The notes: generated by a model not told the origin, from the letters alone. DNA of 64,000 nucleotides from Lachnospiraceae bacterium 28-4 (GCA_000403275.2 KE159598.1:450128-514127); one strand, 5' to 3'; numbered from the stretch's first letter, positions 8,941-18,301 are shown. Numbers and translations are program-made.

Positions 8941-9102
8941 TCTGCGACAGCTGTCGAAAAAAACTTATATACCTGCGTCCTGATGGTTATATGTGTTCCG
9001 CCGGGAGGCGGTAAAGGGTATAGGTTTTTCGTTTATATGTTCCGGCGTTGTTTATTTTAGTTTACTATACTTTAGTTTGTAAAGGGATGCAAGAGGGGGG
9101 AT

Positions 9103-9314
9103 GGAAATCAATTTTGGAAATCCGGGGCATGGCGGGTTGGAAGCACCACCAGCAACGCTGGGCGGAAGCGGGACAAGACAGGCTGCCCATGGATTTCTAT
9201 TGCTTTGTGAAGGGAAATGGGATTTTCTTAATATTCCGTTCAGTAAACAGCAATTTGGTGACACGGATGTCACCGAAAGTCCGCAATGAGCCTGGATTTC
9301 CAAAATTGATTTCC
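9103..9314. repeat. Hairpin element, family C copy 1, possible structured RNA with GGA loops
   Basis: Arms 9103-9123 and 9294-9314 are perfect 21-bp inverted repeats beginning GGAAATCAATTTTGG; pairing continues imperfectly about 12 bp inward. The interior has a perfect hairpin (GGTGAC/GTCACC, 9257-9274) with loop ACGGAT, and an ATGGAT at 9189-9194. The end sequence matches the element at 40932-41275, and both share TCARTAAACAG before a GGAT-loop hairpin. ACGGAT and ATGGAT both fit AYGGAY, the loop consensus of the published TwoAYGGAY RNA motif; membership is a suggestion only. The whole 8700-9460 interval otherwise holds no gene. Confidence 0.6.
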
Positions 9315-9460
9315 GTGGGGGGTGGGGGAAATTAATTTTGTTTCATAGGTTATTGTTCTTTTATGGGGGATGCGTTATAATTTTGTACACAAAAAATAGT
9401 ATGAAGCAGACTGCCGCATATCCGGCCGGGGGTGCGGCGTTTTGCAGGGAGCGTGGATGT

Positions 9461-10096
9461 ATGGGGAAAATTAACCGTGAGGATATGTTGGAACTGACCA
9501 GGCGTATGACATTGAGACGGAATTGCTTTGACAGGATCGCAGGGGCATATCTGGATGAAGAGGGATTTGTGGATGGAACTTTTAATAAACATTTTCACAG
9601 GTTGTCTCAAAAGGATCAGCAGATCAACCTTGATATAGCAAAAGCAATTCCTTTTTCGGATACAAATGTACAATTAAAAGAGTATGTTTTTGGGGGAGCG
9701 GATCAGAGGCCGGGAAGCATATGGCAGCTGCTTATGGCATTGAAGGAATGCGGGTTGAAAAATGATGCCATGTTGGATGTGTTTTATGAGGAATTCGGCA
9801 AGGTATACCGGGCGGATGGAAGCTATGCCGTTTATTTTTTCCATGGCAGTTATGATGTTCCGCTGAAAGCCAGTGACAAGGAGAGCCTGTGGGAATCAGA
9901 AGAAGTCTATCAGTTCCTGATTTGTGCGGTCTGCCCGGTCAGTGGCGATTACGAGCCGGGGAAGCCGGAATGCGGGTTTCTTTTCCCGGCATTTAAAGAC
10001 AGGAGCAGCGATACGGAGAGGGTTAATATTTTTCAGGCGGCCGGAAACTTTGGGGAAGCCGGAGGAGTGGAAGAAATCTTGTTTTCCTGTCAATAA
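9461..10096 (+). CDS. DUF4317-like protein, short form
   Basis: 211 residues from ATG 9461, preceded by AGGGAG; the frame upstream lacks similarity. The sequence begins MGKINREDMLELTRRMTLRRN, followed by CFDRIAGAYLDEEGFVDGTF and KAIPFSDTNVQLKEYVF, which I recognise as the pattern of DUF4317 proteins. The function of that family is unknown. Typical members are about 400 residues, so this is a half-length version. No signal peptide or membrane helix is present, so it is probably cytoplasmic. It lies alone between the repeat-rich interval and the dehydrogenase genes. Confidence 0.65.
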   Translation: MGKINREDMLELTRRMTLRRNCFDRIAGAYLDEEGFVDGTFNKHFHRLSQKDQQINLDIAKAIPFSDTNVQLKEYVFGGADQRPGSIWQLLMALKECGLKNDAMLDVFYEEFGKVYRADGSYAVYFFHGSYDVPLKASDKESLWESEEVYQFLICAVCPVSGDYEPGKPECGFLFPAFKDRSSDTERVNIFQAAGNFGEAGGVEEILFSCQ

Positions 10097-10120
10097 GTAT
10101 CAGGAGCGGATTCCGCCGAG

Positions 10121-10197
10121 CCTTCCCTTCCCCGTTCCCTTTTGTTCCCGTCTGTCCCTCTTCCTTGCTGCCCCCTGCCTTGCCCCTCGCATGCCCC
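10121..10197. other. Pyrimidine-rich tract in the 10097-10341 intergenic region
   Basis: About 77 bases of nearly pure C/T runs (for example CCTTCCCTTCCCC and TTGCCCCTCG) between two genes. It resembles in composition one arm of the GC-rich long-hairpin elements, but no complementary arm is found nearby. Nothing else recognisable lies in this interval apart from the ribosome site of the next gene. Confidence 0.4.
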
Positions 10198-10341
10198 AAT
10201 ACCTTCGTCAACACGACATAAAAAAGTATAAAATGTCAAAAGAAGCTCTTACGGAAGAAAAGGAATAAAGTATAATAAAATTATAAGAAGCGAGACAGGA
10301 AAAAGAGCAGAAATAGAAAAAATGAAGGAGGAAAAAGAGGT

Positions 10342-11394
10342 ATGAGCAAGATGATGGGAGCGATATTGCCCGGAAACAGCACGGTGGAGCTGAAGGAGTT
10401 TGATGTGCCGAAACCGGGACATGGGCAGGTGTTGGTACAGACGAAGGCGACGACGATCTGCGGGAGCGATATCCGCTGCATTTACAGGGAGCATGTGGGA
10501 AAAGGGCCGGAAGGCTATATACCGGGCATGATCGCAGGACATGAGCCTTGCGGTGTGATTGTAGAAGAAGGAGAAGGGCTGAAACGCTTTAAAAAGGGTG
10601 ACAGAGTAGTTGTTTACCATATTTCGGGATGCGGCGTATGCAACGACTGCCGGAGGGGGTATTATATTTCCTGTACGAGCGAACACAGGCAGGCTTATGG
10701 CTGGCAGAGGAACGGAGGAATGGCTCCCTACATACTGGCGGAGGAGAAGGATCTGATCGCATTGCCGGACGAACTGACTTATAAGGACGGCGCACAGGTG
10801 GCGTGCGGGTTCGGTACCGTTTATGAGGCGATTGAGAAAATCGGTATCTGCGGCAATGATGCGGTACTTGTAACAGGGCTTGGTCCGGTAGGGCTTGCGG
10901 CATTGATGCTTGCGAAATGCATGGGGGCGAACCAGCTGATCGGCGTGGAAATGAACGATTACCGCATCGACCTGGCAAAGAAACTGGGCCTTGTGGATCA
11001 CGTGTTTAAGCCGGGGGAGAATACTCTTGACCAGATCCTTGCGGTAACGGGCGGCAAAGGCGTGGAGCGGGCCATTGATGCCAGCGCCAACGATGCGGGA
11101 AGGCAGCTCGCTATCAGGGCAACGAGGGAATGGGGGAAGATCGCGTTCGTAGGCGAAGGCGGAACCTGTACGTTCAATCCGAGTCCGGATATTATCCATG
11201 GGCAGAAGACAATTTTCGGTTCCTGGGTAACGTCTCTGTGGAAAATGGAAGAACTGGTGGAACGCCTGGTGAGATGGGGAATCCATCCGGAAGATTTGAT
11301 TACCCACGAATTCCCTCTGGAAAAAGCGGACGAAGCGTACGCTCTCATGGCAGGAGGACAATGCGGCAAAGTAGCTGTCACATTTGAAGATTAA
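10342..11394 (+). CDS. Zinc-dependent medium-chain alcohol dehydrogenase
   Basis: 350 residues with AAGGAGG upstream. The catalytic zinc site is present (TTICGSDIR with Cys, then AGHEPCGVI with the GHE motif). Structural-zinc-type Cys residues follow (GCGVCNDCRRGYYISC), as does an NAD-binding Rossmann motif (VLVTGLGPVGLAALMLAK). It belongs to the threonine/sorbitol dehydrogenase-like branch. In this locus it could oxidise a sugar alcohol or reduce lactaldehyde, the product of fucose breakdown, but the substrate cannot be read from the sequence. The aldo/keto reductase gene follows after 45 bp, so the two oxidoreductases are probably made together. Confidence 0.85.
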   Translation: MSKMMGAILPGNSTVELKEFDVPKPGHGQVLVQTKATTICGSDIRCIYREHVGKGPEGYIPGMIAGHEPCGVIVEEGEGLKRFKKGDRVVVYHISGCGVCNDCRRGYYISCTSEHRQAYGWQRNGGMAPYILAEEKDLIALPDELTYKDGAQVACGFGTVYEAIEKIGICGNDAVLVTGLGPVGLAALMLAKCMGANQLIGVEMNDYRIDLAKKLGLVDHVFKPGENTLDQILAVTGGKGVERAIDASANDAGRQLAIRATREWGKIAFVGEGGTCTFNPSPDIIHGQKTIFGSWVTSLWKMEELVERLVRWGIHPEDLITHEFPLEKADEAYALMAGGQCGKVAVTFED

Positions 11395-11439
11395 AGTCTG
11401 CGTTGGGAAGCATCAGGAGAAATGGGGAGGAAAGCATAG

Positions 11440-12450
11440 ATGGATCATAAAATTAACCCTGTCGATGTTCCGAAAAGGAAATTGTATACAGGAGAAGAGA
11501 TACCCGTCGTCGGGCTGGGGACTTTCGGATCGGATAAATATACGCCGGAGCAAGTAAGCAATGCGGTATTCGGAGCGATTTTAAGCGGTTATCGGCTGAT
11601 CGACTGCGCGTCGGTGTATCAGAATGAGGACAGGATCGGCGAGGTGCTTCAAAGAATTTTCAAAGAGTCCGAGATTAAAAGGGAAGAGCTGTTTATTACT
11701 TCAAAGGTATGGAACGATATGCACAGGGAGGTATTGCGCTCCTGCGAGAAAAGCCTGAAGGATCTGCAGTTGGATCATATCGATTTGTATTTTGTGCATT
11801 GGCCTTTCCCGAACTATCATGCGCCCGGCTGCAGCGGCGATTCCAGGAATCCCGATTCCAGGCCTTTTTCCATCAACGAGTTTATGGATACGTGGAAACA
11901 GTGCGAAGAACTGGTGGACAAAGGGCTGGTGCGTTATATAGGAATGTCTAACATGACGATTCCGAAGCTGGAGGCGGTGCTGCCTTTGTGCAGGATCAAA
12001 CCGGCAGCATTAGAGATGGAGTGCCATCCCGGCTTTCAGCAGGAAGAACTCTTTGCTTATGCGCTGGAACATGGAATACAGCCCATTGGGTATTGCCCGA
12101 TCGGTTCCCCGTCAAGGCCGGAAAGGGACAGGACGAGCGAAGACGTGGCGGACACGCAGATGGCGGAAATCGTCGAAATCGCGGAGGCGCACCATGTGCA
12201 TCCGGCAGTGGTCTGCCTGAAATGGGCAGCCCAAAGGGGACAGATCCCGATTCCTTTTTCCGTTAAAGAACCTCAGTATGTGAGCAATCTCAAATGCGTG
12301 ACCGAAGACCCGCTGACACCGGAAGAAATGGAAAAAATACGGAAAGCGGATAAAAACTGCCGTTTGATCAAAGGACAGGTATTTTTATGGCAGGGAGCTT
12401 CCGGCTGGGAAGATTTATGGGACTTGGATGGTAAAATAACAGGGGCTTAA
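11440..12450 (+). CDS. Aldo/keto reductase
   Basis: 336 residues of the AKR (TIM-barrel, NADPH-dependent) family. Landmarks are VVGLGTFGSD near the start, RLIDCASVYQNEDRIG with the conserved Asp and Tyr, LFITSKVWN with the catalytic Lys, LDHIDLYFVHWPFP with the catalytic His, and the cofactor-binding IPFSVKEPQYVSNL toward the end. It reduces aldehydes or ketoses. With the dehydrogenase directly upstream it might handle lactaldehyde or a deoxy-sugar. GGGGAGGAAAGC precedes the ATG. A strong terminator 30 bp after its stop closes the operon. Confidence 0.88.
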   Translation: MDHKINPVDVPKRKLYTGEEIPVVGLGTFGSDKYTPEQVSNAVFGAILSGYRLIDCASVYQNEDRIGEVLQRIFKESEIKREELFITSKVWNDMHREVLRSCEKSLKDLQLDHIDLYFVHWPFPNYHAPGCSGDSRNPDSRPFSINEFMDTWKQCEELVDKGLVRYIGMSNMTIPKLEAVLPLCRIKPAALEMECHPGFQQEELFAYALEHGIQPIGYCPIGSPSRPERDRTSEDVADTQMAEIVEIAEAHHVHPAVVCLKWAAQRGQIPIPFSVKEPQYVSNLKCVTEDPLTPEEMEKIRKADKNCRLIKGQVFLWQGASGWEDLWDLDGKITGA

Positions 12451-12479
12451 GAAAAAATAGAATAGAAAACAAAAGTATT

Positions 12480-12527
12480 CCCCTTTTGTCAGACAGAACC
12501 GGTGTCAGACAAAAGGGGATATTTTTT
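12480..12527 (+). terminator. Rho-independent terminator after the oxidoreductase pair
   Basis: CCCCTTTTGTC pairs with GACAAAAGGGG and is followed by ATTTTTT. The structure is nearly symmetric, so it may also stop transcription of the convergent minus-strand lipoprotein gene. Confidence 0.85.
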
Positions 12528-12630
12528 ACGCCGATTTTAGCGTAGTAGATTTTTAACCCTTTTTTGTAAGAAATTCAATTTAAAAGAAAATTCGTAATTT
12601 ATATAATGTATACGTCAAGGTCAAATGCAT

Positions 12631-13152
12631 TTATTCTTTTGGGGGACTCGATACATCGGGGTGAAGATAGGCATATTGCATCGCTTTTAAATCGGAAGTT
12701 ATCATAAGGCTTAAGATGATATTTCCGTTCTCCCGGTACCAGACGCAGCCGGTATTGGATGAACTGCCCGTTTCACCGGTCTGTGAATTGACATCCTTTT
12801 CAATAAGGTCGTAAAAATCATAAAGTTCCTGCGCCTCATCGGCAGAGCAGGTCCAGGCAACGCACATCAGGCGTTCTTTGTCATCAAACATATATTTGAT
12901 TGTTCCCTGGCGTTCCTGATAAGTTTTGGGATAAGTATAACAGATGCCGCCGTATACGGAATCGTAGGTCTCAGGGGAGGAGCCTTCATAAGCCAGGACG
13001 TCTTCGACCGTATATTCCCAGGTGGAGTCCGAGAAGGGGGAAACAGGCGCGGCAGGGTTTTCTTCTTTCCGGCAGGCGCAGAGAACAAGGGCGAACAGAA
13101 CCGGAAAGAGAAGAATAAATCGTTTTGAAAATTTTGCATTGAAATCGTTCAT
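12631..13152 (-). CDS. Hypothetical lipoprotein
   Basis: 173 residues with a lipoprotein signal: basic N-terminus (NAKFSKR), hydrophobic ILLFPVLFALVL, then CAC as lipobox end. The mature part has VWYRENGNIILSLMITSDL and AWTCSADEAQELYDFYDLIEK, suggesting a small compact domain. I recognise no family. It is monocistronic, transcribed against the fucose cluster, and separated from the ABC transporter genes by about 240 bp that contains several AT-rich dyads. It is anchored on the outer face of the membrane by inference from the signal. Confidence 0.65.
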   Translation of the reverse strand: MNDFNAKFSKRFILLFPVLFALVLCACRKEENPAAPVSPFSDSTWEYTVEDVLAYEGSSPETYDSVYGGICYTYPKTYQERQGTIKYMFDDKERLMCVAWTCSADEAQELYDFYDLIEKDVNSQTGETGSSSNTGCVWYRENGNIILSLMITSDLKAMQYAYLHPDVSSPPKE

Positions 13153-13407
13153 ATATTATCTCCTTAATGAATGTAGAATCAATGACATTATATAGACATT
13201 CTTATACATTGGCAAGAGGCTGGGAAAGAAAAGTATGCCGGACGGCTATTGCCGAATGATAAAACAAAGAGCCGATTATTATTACGGACATAATCCGGTG
13301 CGGAATGCATCGGAATATTAAATATAAATATTTATAGAAGTTCTGCATATTTACCGATGCGGAAGCAGGATTATGTTACAAACGAAATATAGTTGGGAGG
13401 AAGAGAG

Positions 13408-14379
13408 TTGGAAAAGATTAAACAGAATCCAATCGTGAAAAAAATTGGTATTAACAGAATTGTATTATGTGGCGTACTTATACTGATGTATGCAATTTTT
13501 TGTATGCTGAGCAGCAAGTTTGTCGGCGTGCAAAGAATTATGAGTGCATTAAACTATGCGTATTTTCTTGGTTTTTTGTCGTTAGGCGTAACGTTTGTTA
13601 TAGCTACCGGCGGCATCGATTTTTCCATCGGCCCGGTCATGTTCTGTTCCGCGCTGATTTCCGGATACTGCCTGACAAAATACGGCGTTCCGCTCGTACT
13701 CAGTCTGCTGATCAGCGTTTTGGTAGGCTTTTTGTTCGGCGTGTTTAACGGATATTTTGTAGCGTATTGGACGGTTCCGCCGTTTATTATTTCCATGGCA
13801 AGCATGAATATAGCGAAGGGGCTTGCATCCGTATTTACAAAGACACAGTCCGTCAGCTGGCCGCAGTCGGTGGATGCGAACGGATGGTACAGGAATTTTG
13901 TAAAGATGGGGAATTTCCCGGTAGGGCTTGTCATATTTCTCGTATTTGCGGTTATCTGCTCCATTATTTTAAACCAGATGAAGGCAGGTCGTTACATATT
14001 GAGCCTTGGAAGCAATAAAGAGGCGGTAAGGCTTTCCGGCGTTAATGTAAAGAAATGGGAAATGCTGGCATATATCATATGCGGCACATTGGTTGGCATT
14101 GCGGCTATTTTCTATGTAGCGGCGTACACCACCGTTCAGCCCGGGTATGGCGATCAATATAATAATGAGGCCATTGCCGGCTGTGTAATGGGCGGAACTT
14201 CTATGGCCGGCGGCCTTGCTTCCATCAGCGGCACGGTGATCGGCGTGTTTATTATAGCGCTTTTGCAGGAGGGCATCCTGGCGCTTGGCTTCAGCAAGGA
14301 CTATCAGCTCATTATTACGGGTATTATCGTTATCGTAGCGGTGTATGCGGATGTTGTCACAAGGCGCAGGAAGAATTGA
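13408..14379 (+). CDS. Ribose/fucose-type ABC transporter permease
   Basis: 323 residues from TTG 13408, chosen because GGGAGG lies seven bases upstream; an earlier in-frame TTG at 13393 precedes the ribosome site. It is a BPD_transp_2 (RbsC-like) permease with about eight to ten membrane helices. The family loops are SLGVTFVIATGGIDFSIG, then IILNQMKAGRYILSLGSNKEAVRLSGVNVKK (the coupling loop that touches the ATPase), and GCVMGGTSMAGGLASISGT. It is the first gene of a permease-ATPase-permease-binding-protein operon. The two permeases (this one and 15943-16953) presumably form a heterodimer. Confidence 0.9.
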   Translation: MEKIKQNPIVKKIGINRIVLCGVLILMYAIFCMLSSKFVGVQRIMSALNYAYFLGFLSLGVTFVIATGGIDFSIGPVMFCSALISGYCLTKYGVPLVLSLLISVLVGFLFGVFNGYFVAYWTVPPFIISMASMNIAKGLASVFTKTQSVSWPQSVDANGWYRNFVKMGNFPVGLVIFLVFAVICSIILNQMKAGRYILSLGSNKEAVRLSGVNVKKWEMLAYIICGTLVGIAAIFYVAAYTTVQPGYGDQYNNEAIAGCVMGGTSMAGGLASISGTVIGVFIIALLQEGILALGFSKDYQLIITGIIVIVAVYADVVTRRRKN

Positions 14380-14432
14380 CGTTTATGCGGCAAAAATGAT
14401 TATGAGAAATCTGGAAAGGCGAAGGTAAAAGA

Positions 14433-15926
14433 ATGGGCGATATAATCTTAACAATGAAGGACATAGATAAATCTTTCCCGGGCGTGCATGCATTGGATCA
14501 TGTAAATTTTGAAGTAAGAAAAGGCGAAGTACACGCTCTGATGGGAGAAAACGGCGCGGGCAAGTCAACTTTGATGAAGGTTCTTACAGGAATCTATACA
14601 AAGGATTCCGGCAGCATTGTATATGAAGGCAAGGAAGTGGAATTCCATAATACAAGGGATGCGCAGGATCAGGGTATTGTTATCGTACACCAGGAGTTGA
14701 ATATGCTTGGGCATCTGACGGTAGCGCAGAATATTTTCATCGGCAGGGAGTTTAAGAAAGGTATCCGTATCGATGATAAAAAGATGAATGAAGAAGCGGA
14801 AAAACTGTTTAAACGGCTCAATATCGATATTGACCCTACGGAGATGATGGGAAACCTGACCGTCGGCAAACAGCAGATGTGTGAAATTGCAAAAGCGATT
14901 TCCCATGAAGCGAAAGTCATTATTTTCGATGAGCCGTCGGCAGCGCTGACGGAAGCGGAGATAGAAGAACTCTTTAAGATTATCAGGGATCTGCGCAAGC
15001 AGCAGCTTGGAATTGTATACATATCACACCGTATGGATGAAATCAAGGTCATTACGGACAGGGTAACGGTTATGAGGGACGGAACTTATGTCGGCACGCT
15101 GATCACGAATGACTGTACAAAGGACGACATCATTAATATGATGGTGGGGCGCGTTATTTATGAAGATCCGAAGACGGAAAGTTCGGTGGCAAAGGACGCT
15201 CCCATAGTGCTTAAGGTAGAAAACTTAAATGCAGGAAGAATGGTTCAGGATGTCAGCTTTGAACTTCGCAAAGGAGAAATTCTCGGGTTTTCCGGTCTGA
15301 TGGGAGCGGGAAGAACGGAGACGGCTCGTGCGATCTTCGGAGCGGATCCCAAGACAAGCGGAACGATTACAATCAACGGAAAGAAAGTGGAGATCAATTC
15401 TCCTGAAGATGCGGTAAAATGCGGAATCGGTTATTTGTCGGAGGACCGGAAGCGTTACGGTATCGTCGTGCAGAAGTCGGTGGCGGAAAACTCCACCATG
15501 GCAACGATGGAAAATTTTGTAAGGGGATTGTTTATCAATAAAAAGGCCGAAAATAAAGCGGCGCAGGATTATGTGGATTCCCTGGCGACGAAGACTCCCG
15601 GCGTGGATCAGCTGGTAGTGAATCTGTCGGGAGGCAACCAGCAGAAGGTGGTTATAGCAAAATGGCTGATCAGAAACTGTGATATTTTGATTTTTGACGA
15701 GCCTACCAGGGGTATTGACGTCGGTGCAAAGAACGAAATATATAAGCTGATGAACCGGCTGGCGGAAGAGGGAAAATCGATCATTATGATTTCCTCTGAA
15801 ATGACGGAGATATTGAGAATGAGTGACCGTATCGTTGTTATGTGCGAAGGCAGGAAGACAGGAGAAATCGACATCTCCGAAGCATCGCAGGAAATCATAA
15901 TGAATATGGCGACGCGAGAGATATAG
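14433..15926 (+). CDS. Sugar ABC transporter ATP-binding protein, two nucleotide-binding domains
   Basis: 497 residues, the usual RbsA/MglA length. Domain 1: Walker A GENGAGKSTLMK, Q-loop HQELNM, signature NLTVGKQQMCEIAKAI, Walker B VIIFDEPSAAL. Domain 2: Walker A-like GFSGLMGAGRTETAR, signature NLSGGNQQKVVIAKWL, Walker B ILIFDEPTRGID. It powers uptake of a monosaccharide, presumably L-fucose given the neighbours, through the flanking permeases. The signature of domain 1 (VGKQQ) is non-canonical, as is common in this family. The next permease begins just after its stop. Confidence 0.93.
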   Translation: MGDIILTMKDIDKSFPGVHALDHVNFEVRKGEVHALMGENGAGKSTLMKVLTGIYTKDSGSIVYEGKEVEFHNTRDAQDQGIVIVHQELNMLGHLTVAQNIFIGREFKKGIRIDDKKMNEEAEKLFKRLNIDIDPTEMMGNLTVGKQQMCEIAKAISHEAKVIIFDEPSAALTEAEIEELFKIIRDLRKQQLGIVYISHRMDEIKVITDRVTVMRDGTYVGTLITNDCTKDDIINMMVGRVIYEDPKTESSVAKDAPIVLKVENLNAGRMVQDVSFELRKGEILGFSGLMGAGRTETARAIFGADPKTSGTITINGKKVEINSPEDAVKCGIGYLSEDRKRYGIVVQKSVAENSTMATMENFVRGLFINKKAENKAAQDYVDSLATKTPGVDQLVVNLSGGNQQKVVIAKWLIRNCDILIFDEPTRGIDVGAKNEIYKLMNRLAEEGKSIIMISSEMTEILRMSDRIVVMCEGRKTGEIDISEASQEIIMNMATREI

Positions 15927-15942
15927 GATGGAGGATGAAAAG

Positions 15943-16953
15943 ATGGGTAAAACGGTTGGAAATGCACCGGCGGAAAAGAAAAAGTCAATTTTTTCCGGAG
16001 CGGGAAGTCAAAAAATAATCGTTCTTCTGGTAGTAATTGTATTGTTTGCATTTTTTAGTATATTCAGCGCTAACTTCAGAAGGTATACGACAGTACTCAG
16101 TATTATGGATTATTCCTATTATATAGCGTTGATGGCGATCGGCGTAACTTTCCCGTTGATTACGGGCGGGGTGGATCTGTCAATCGGAACAGGGCTGATC
16201 TGTTATTCGCTGGCAGGTGGTTATCTGGTGGTTCATTGTGGATGGCCCACCTGGGCAGGAATGCTGGTTTCCGTTCTGTTTGGCGTATTGATCGGAACAT
16301 TAAACGGCGCTTTGGTATCCCTTATGAGTCTGCCGCCGTTTTTGGCTACTCTATGTACGTGTATGATTACGAGGGGGCTTGGTTCTATTTGTTCCAAAAG
16401 CTTTGGTATTTCCTGGCCTACCAGCGGATCGGAAGGAAGCTGGTTCAGGGATATCTTTAAGATTACGATCGGAGATACCAAATACCCGCTGGGATTTCTC
16501 TGGGTACTGCTTCTGGTATTGTTGATGTCTTTTGTACTCAACCATACGAAGATCGGAAGATATACCATTGCGATCGGCAGTAATAAAGAGGCAACGATTT
16601 TATCAGGTATTAACGTAAAATTTTATCATATTATGGCATATGTGATCTCCGGGCTTTTTGCAGGTCTGGCATCCATCGCATATTCCGCAGTATTTTCGAC
16701 TGTGCAGCCTGGTACGGGAGCCGGATTTGAGCTGGAGGCGATCGGCGGAGCAATTATTGGCGGGGTTTCCGCTTCCGGAGGCGTTGGAAGCGTCACGGGT
16801 TCGCTTTTAGGCGTGTTTGTTATCTGTTTATTGAAGACAGGGCTTCCGTATATCGGACTGCAGGCAAACTGGCAGCAGATTATTACGGGCATGGTTTTGA
16901 TCGGAGCGGTAATGGTGGATATCCTGAAAAAGAAAAAGGCGGAGACCGCGTAA
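15943..16953 (+). CDS. Ribose/fucose-type ABC transporter permease, second subunit
   Basis: 336 residues from ATG 15943, with GGAGG eight bases upstream; an in-frame ATG at 15928 lies before that site. Same BPD_transp_2 family as the first permease: IALMAIGVTFPLITGGVDLSIG, VLNHTKIGRYTIAIGSNKEATILSGINVK and IIGGVSASGGVGSVTGS. It has about eight to ten membrane helices. The presence of two different permeases in one operon suggests a heterodimeric channel. A gap of about 70 bp then leads to the binding-protein gene, allowing separate, higher expression of that component. Confidence 0.9.
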   Translation: MGKTVGNAPAEKKKSIFSGAGSQKIIVLLVVIVLFAFFSIFSANFRRYTTVLSIMDYSYYIALMAIGVTFPLITGGVDLSIGTGLICYSLAGGYLVVHCGWPTWAGMLVSVLFGVLIGTLNGALVSLMSLPPFLATLCTCMITRGLGSICSKSFGISWPTSGSEGSWFRDIFKITIGDTKYPLGFLWVLLLVLLMSFVLNHTKIGRYTIAIGSNKEATILSGINVKFYHIMAYVISGLFAGLASIAYSAVFSTVQPGTGAGFELEAIGGAIIGGVSASGGVGSVTGSLLGVFVICLLKTGLPYIGLQANWQQIITGMVLIGAVMVDILKKKKAETA

Positions 16954-17023
16954 TTTCACGATGGTATGGAGTCATGAAAATGACATCATATAAAGATAAC
17001 CAAATATTTTAGGAGGAAAGAAA

Positions 17024-18205
17024 ATGAAAAAGAAAATTTTGGCAGTATTGATGTGTGCAGCTATGACAGCGACAGTTTTCGCTGGCTGCGGCAACAAAAC
17101 AGAAGAGGCAGCAGCTCCTGCAGAAGAGGCAGCTCCGGCAGAAGAAGCAGCACCCGCAGAGGAAGCGGCTCCTGCAGAAGAGGCAGCACCCGCAGAAGAA
17201 TCAGCTGGCGGCGGCTATACGTTTGAAATCATTGTAAAGAGCTATCAGTCTTCTTATTGGCAGGCAGCTGTTACCGGCGTTAATCAGGCAGCAGCAGATC
17301 TGGGCGTTACAGCAAACTGTACAGGCCCTAACGCAGAATCCGATATCGCAGATCAGGTTAATATGCTGAACAGCGCAATCAACAACGAACCCGATGGAAT
17401 CGGTCTTGCAGCTTGTGACCAGGAATCATGCCTTGACTCATTACAGGCAGCTATGGACAAAGGTATTCCGGTAGTATGTTTTGACTCCGGTATTCCGAAG
17501 GCTCCCGCTGGTTCTGTTCTTTCTACTATCGCAACAGATAACTACGGCGCTGGCGCAACAGCAGCAGACAATCTTTATCCTGCTCTGAAAGACACGATTG
17601 CAAATGCAACAGCTCCTGTAAGAATTGGTGAAGTAAATCAGGAAGCAACTTCTGAGTCCATCACAAGCCGTGGTCTTGGTTTTATCGATAGATTCAGCGA
17701 GTTAGCAGCAGCTGACGGAAAGACAGTTGCAGTTATCGGTAATGAATATTATGTAAATAATTGTAAAGACGCTGGCGACGAAGCAAGCGCTGATATCATT
17801 ATCGAAGTAGCAGTTCCCGCTCAGACAACCGTTGAACTTTGTGCAACAGAAGCTTCTGTTATCTTGAATAAAGCAGATACCATCGGCGTATTTGGTTCCA
17901 ACCAGGTTGCGGCTGAAGGAATTCTGACAGCAAACGGTAACTTAAGCGTATTAGGAACAGATGCAGCGGCTGGGGATATCCTGGCAGCAGGTTTTGATGC
18001 AGGTTCCGTAATCAAGGGCGCAATCAAAGACGGCACAATGTTTGGCGCAGTTACACAGTCTCCTCTTGCAATGGGTATTAAGACAGTGGAAACATTGACA
18101 GCAATCGCTAATGGCGAAACAGTAAGCGATATCCCGACAGAAGGTTACTGGTATGACAGCACGAACATGGAAGATGCTTCTATCGCTCCTAACCTTTATG
18201 ACTAA
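17024..18205 (+). CDS. Sugar ABC transporter substrate-binding lipoprotein
   Basis: 393 residues. The lipoprotein signal peptide ends in VFAGCG. The mature N-terminus is a tether of repeated AAPAEE units (about five copies, residues 29-60). Then comes the Peripla_BP_4 domain: YTFEIIVKSYQSSYWQAAVTGVN, GIPVVCFDSGIP and TIGVFGSNQVAAEGIL. Codon use is strongly biased (GCA, GGC, AAC), consistent with high expression. It captures the sugar outside the cell for the permeases encoded upstream. The AAPAEE array is encoded by near-identical 18-bp DNA repeats and could vary in length. A terminator lies about 100 bp after the stop. Confidence 0.92.
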   Translation: MKKKILAVLMCAAMTATVFAGCGNKTEEAAAPAEEAAPAEEAAPAEEAAPAEEAAPAEESAGGGYTFEIIVKSYQSSYWQAAVTGVNQAAADLGVTANCTGPNAESDIADQVNMLNSAINNEPDGIGLAACDQESCLDSLQAAMDKGIPVVCFDSGIPKAPAGSVLSTIATDNYGAGATAADNLYPALKDTIANATAPVRIGEVNQEATSESITSRGLGFIDRFSELAAADGKTVAVIGNEYYVNNCKDAGDEASADIIIEVAVPAQTTVELCATEASVILNKADTIGVFGSNQVAAEGILTANGNLSVLGTDAAAGDILAAGFDAGSVIKGAIKDGTMFGAVTQSPLAMGIKTVETLTAIANGETVSDIPTEGYWYDSTNMEDASIAPNLYD

Positions 18206-18301
18206 TAGAAGAAACATATTGTGATTGAAACGCAAAGTGTTTTTGAAAGCGGCATAATGAATTTATATAGTAAGAAAAAATAAAATTTGGTTATCAAAAG
18301 A

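Noticed and set aside
8698-9060. Open frames on both strands across the 8759-8940 palindrome
   Set aside because: They encode the same peptide start (MVSKWRQGGW) on both strands because of the inverted repeat; no ribosome site and no known family.
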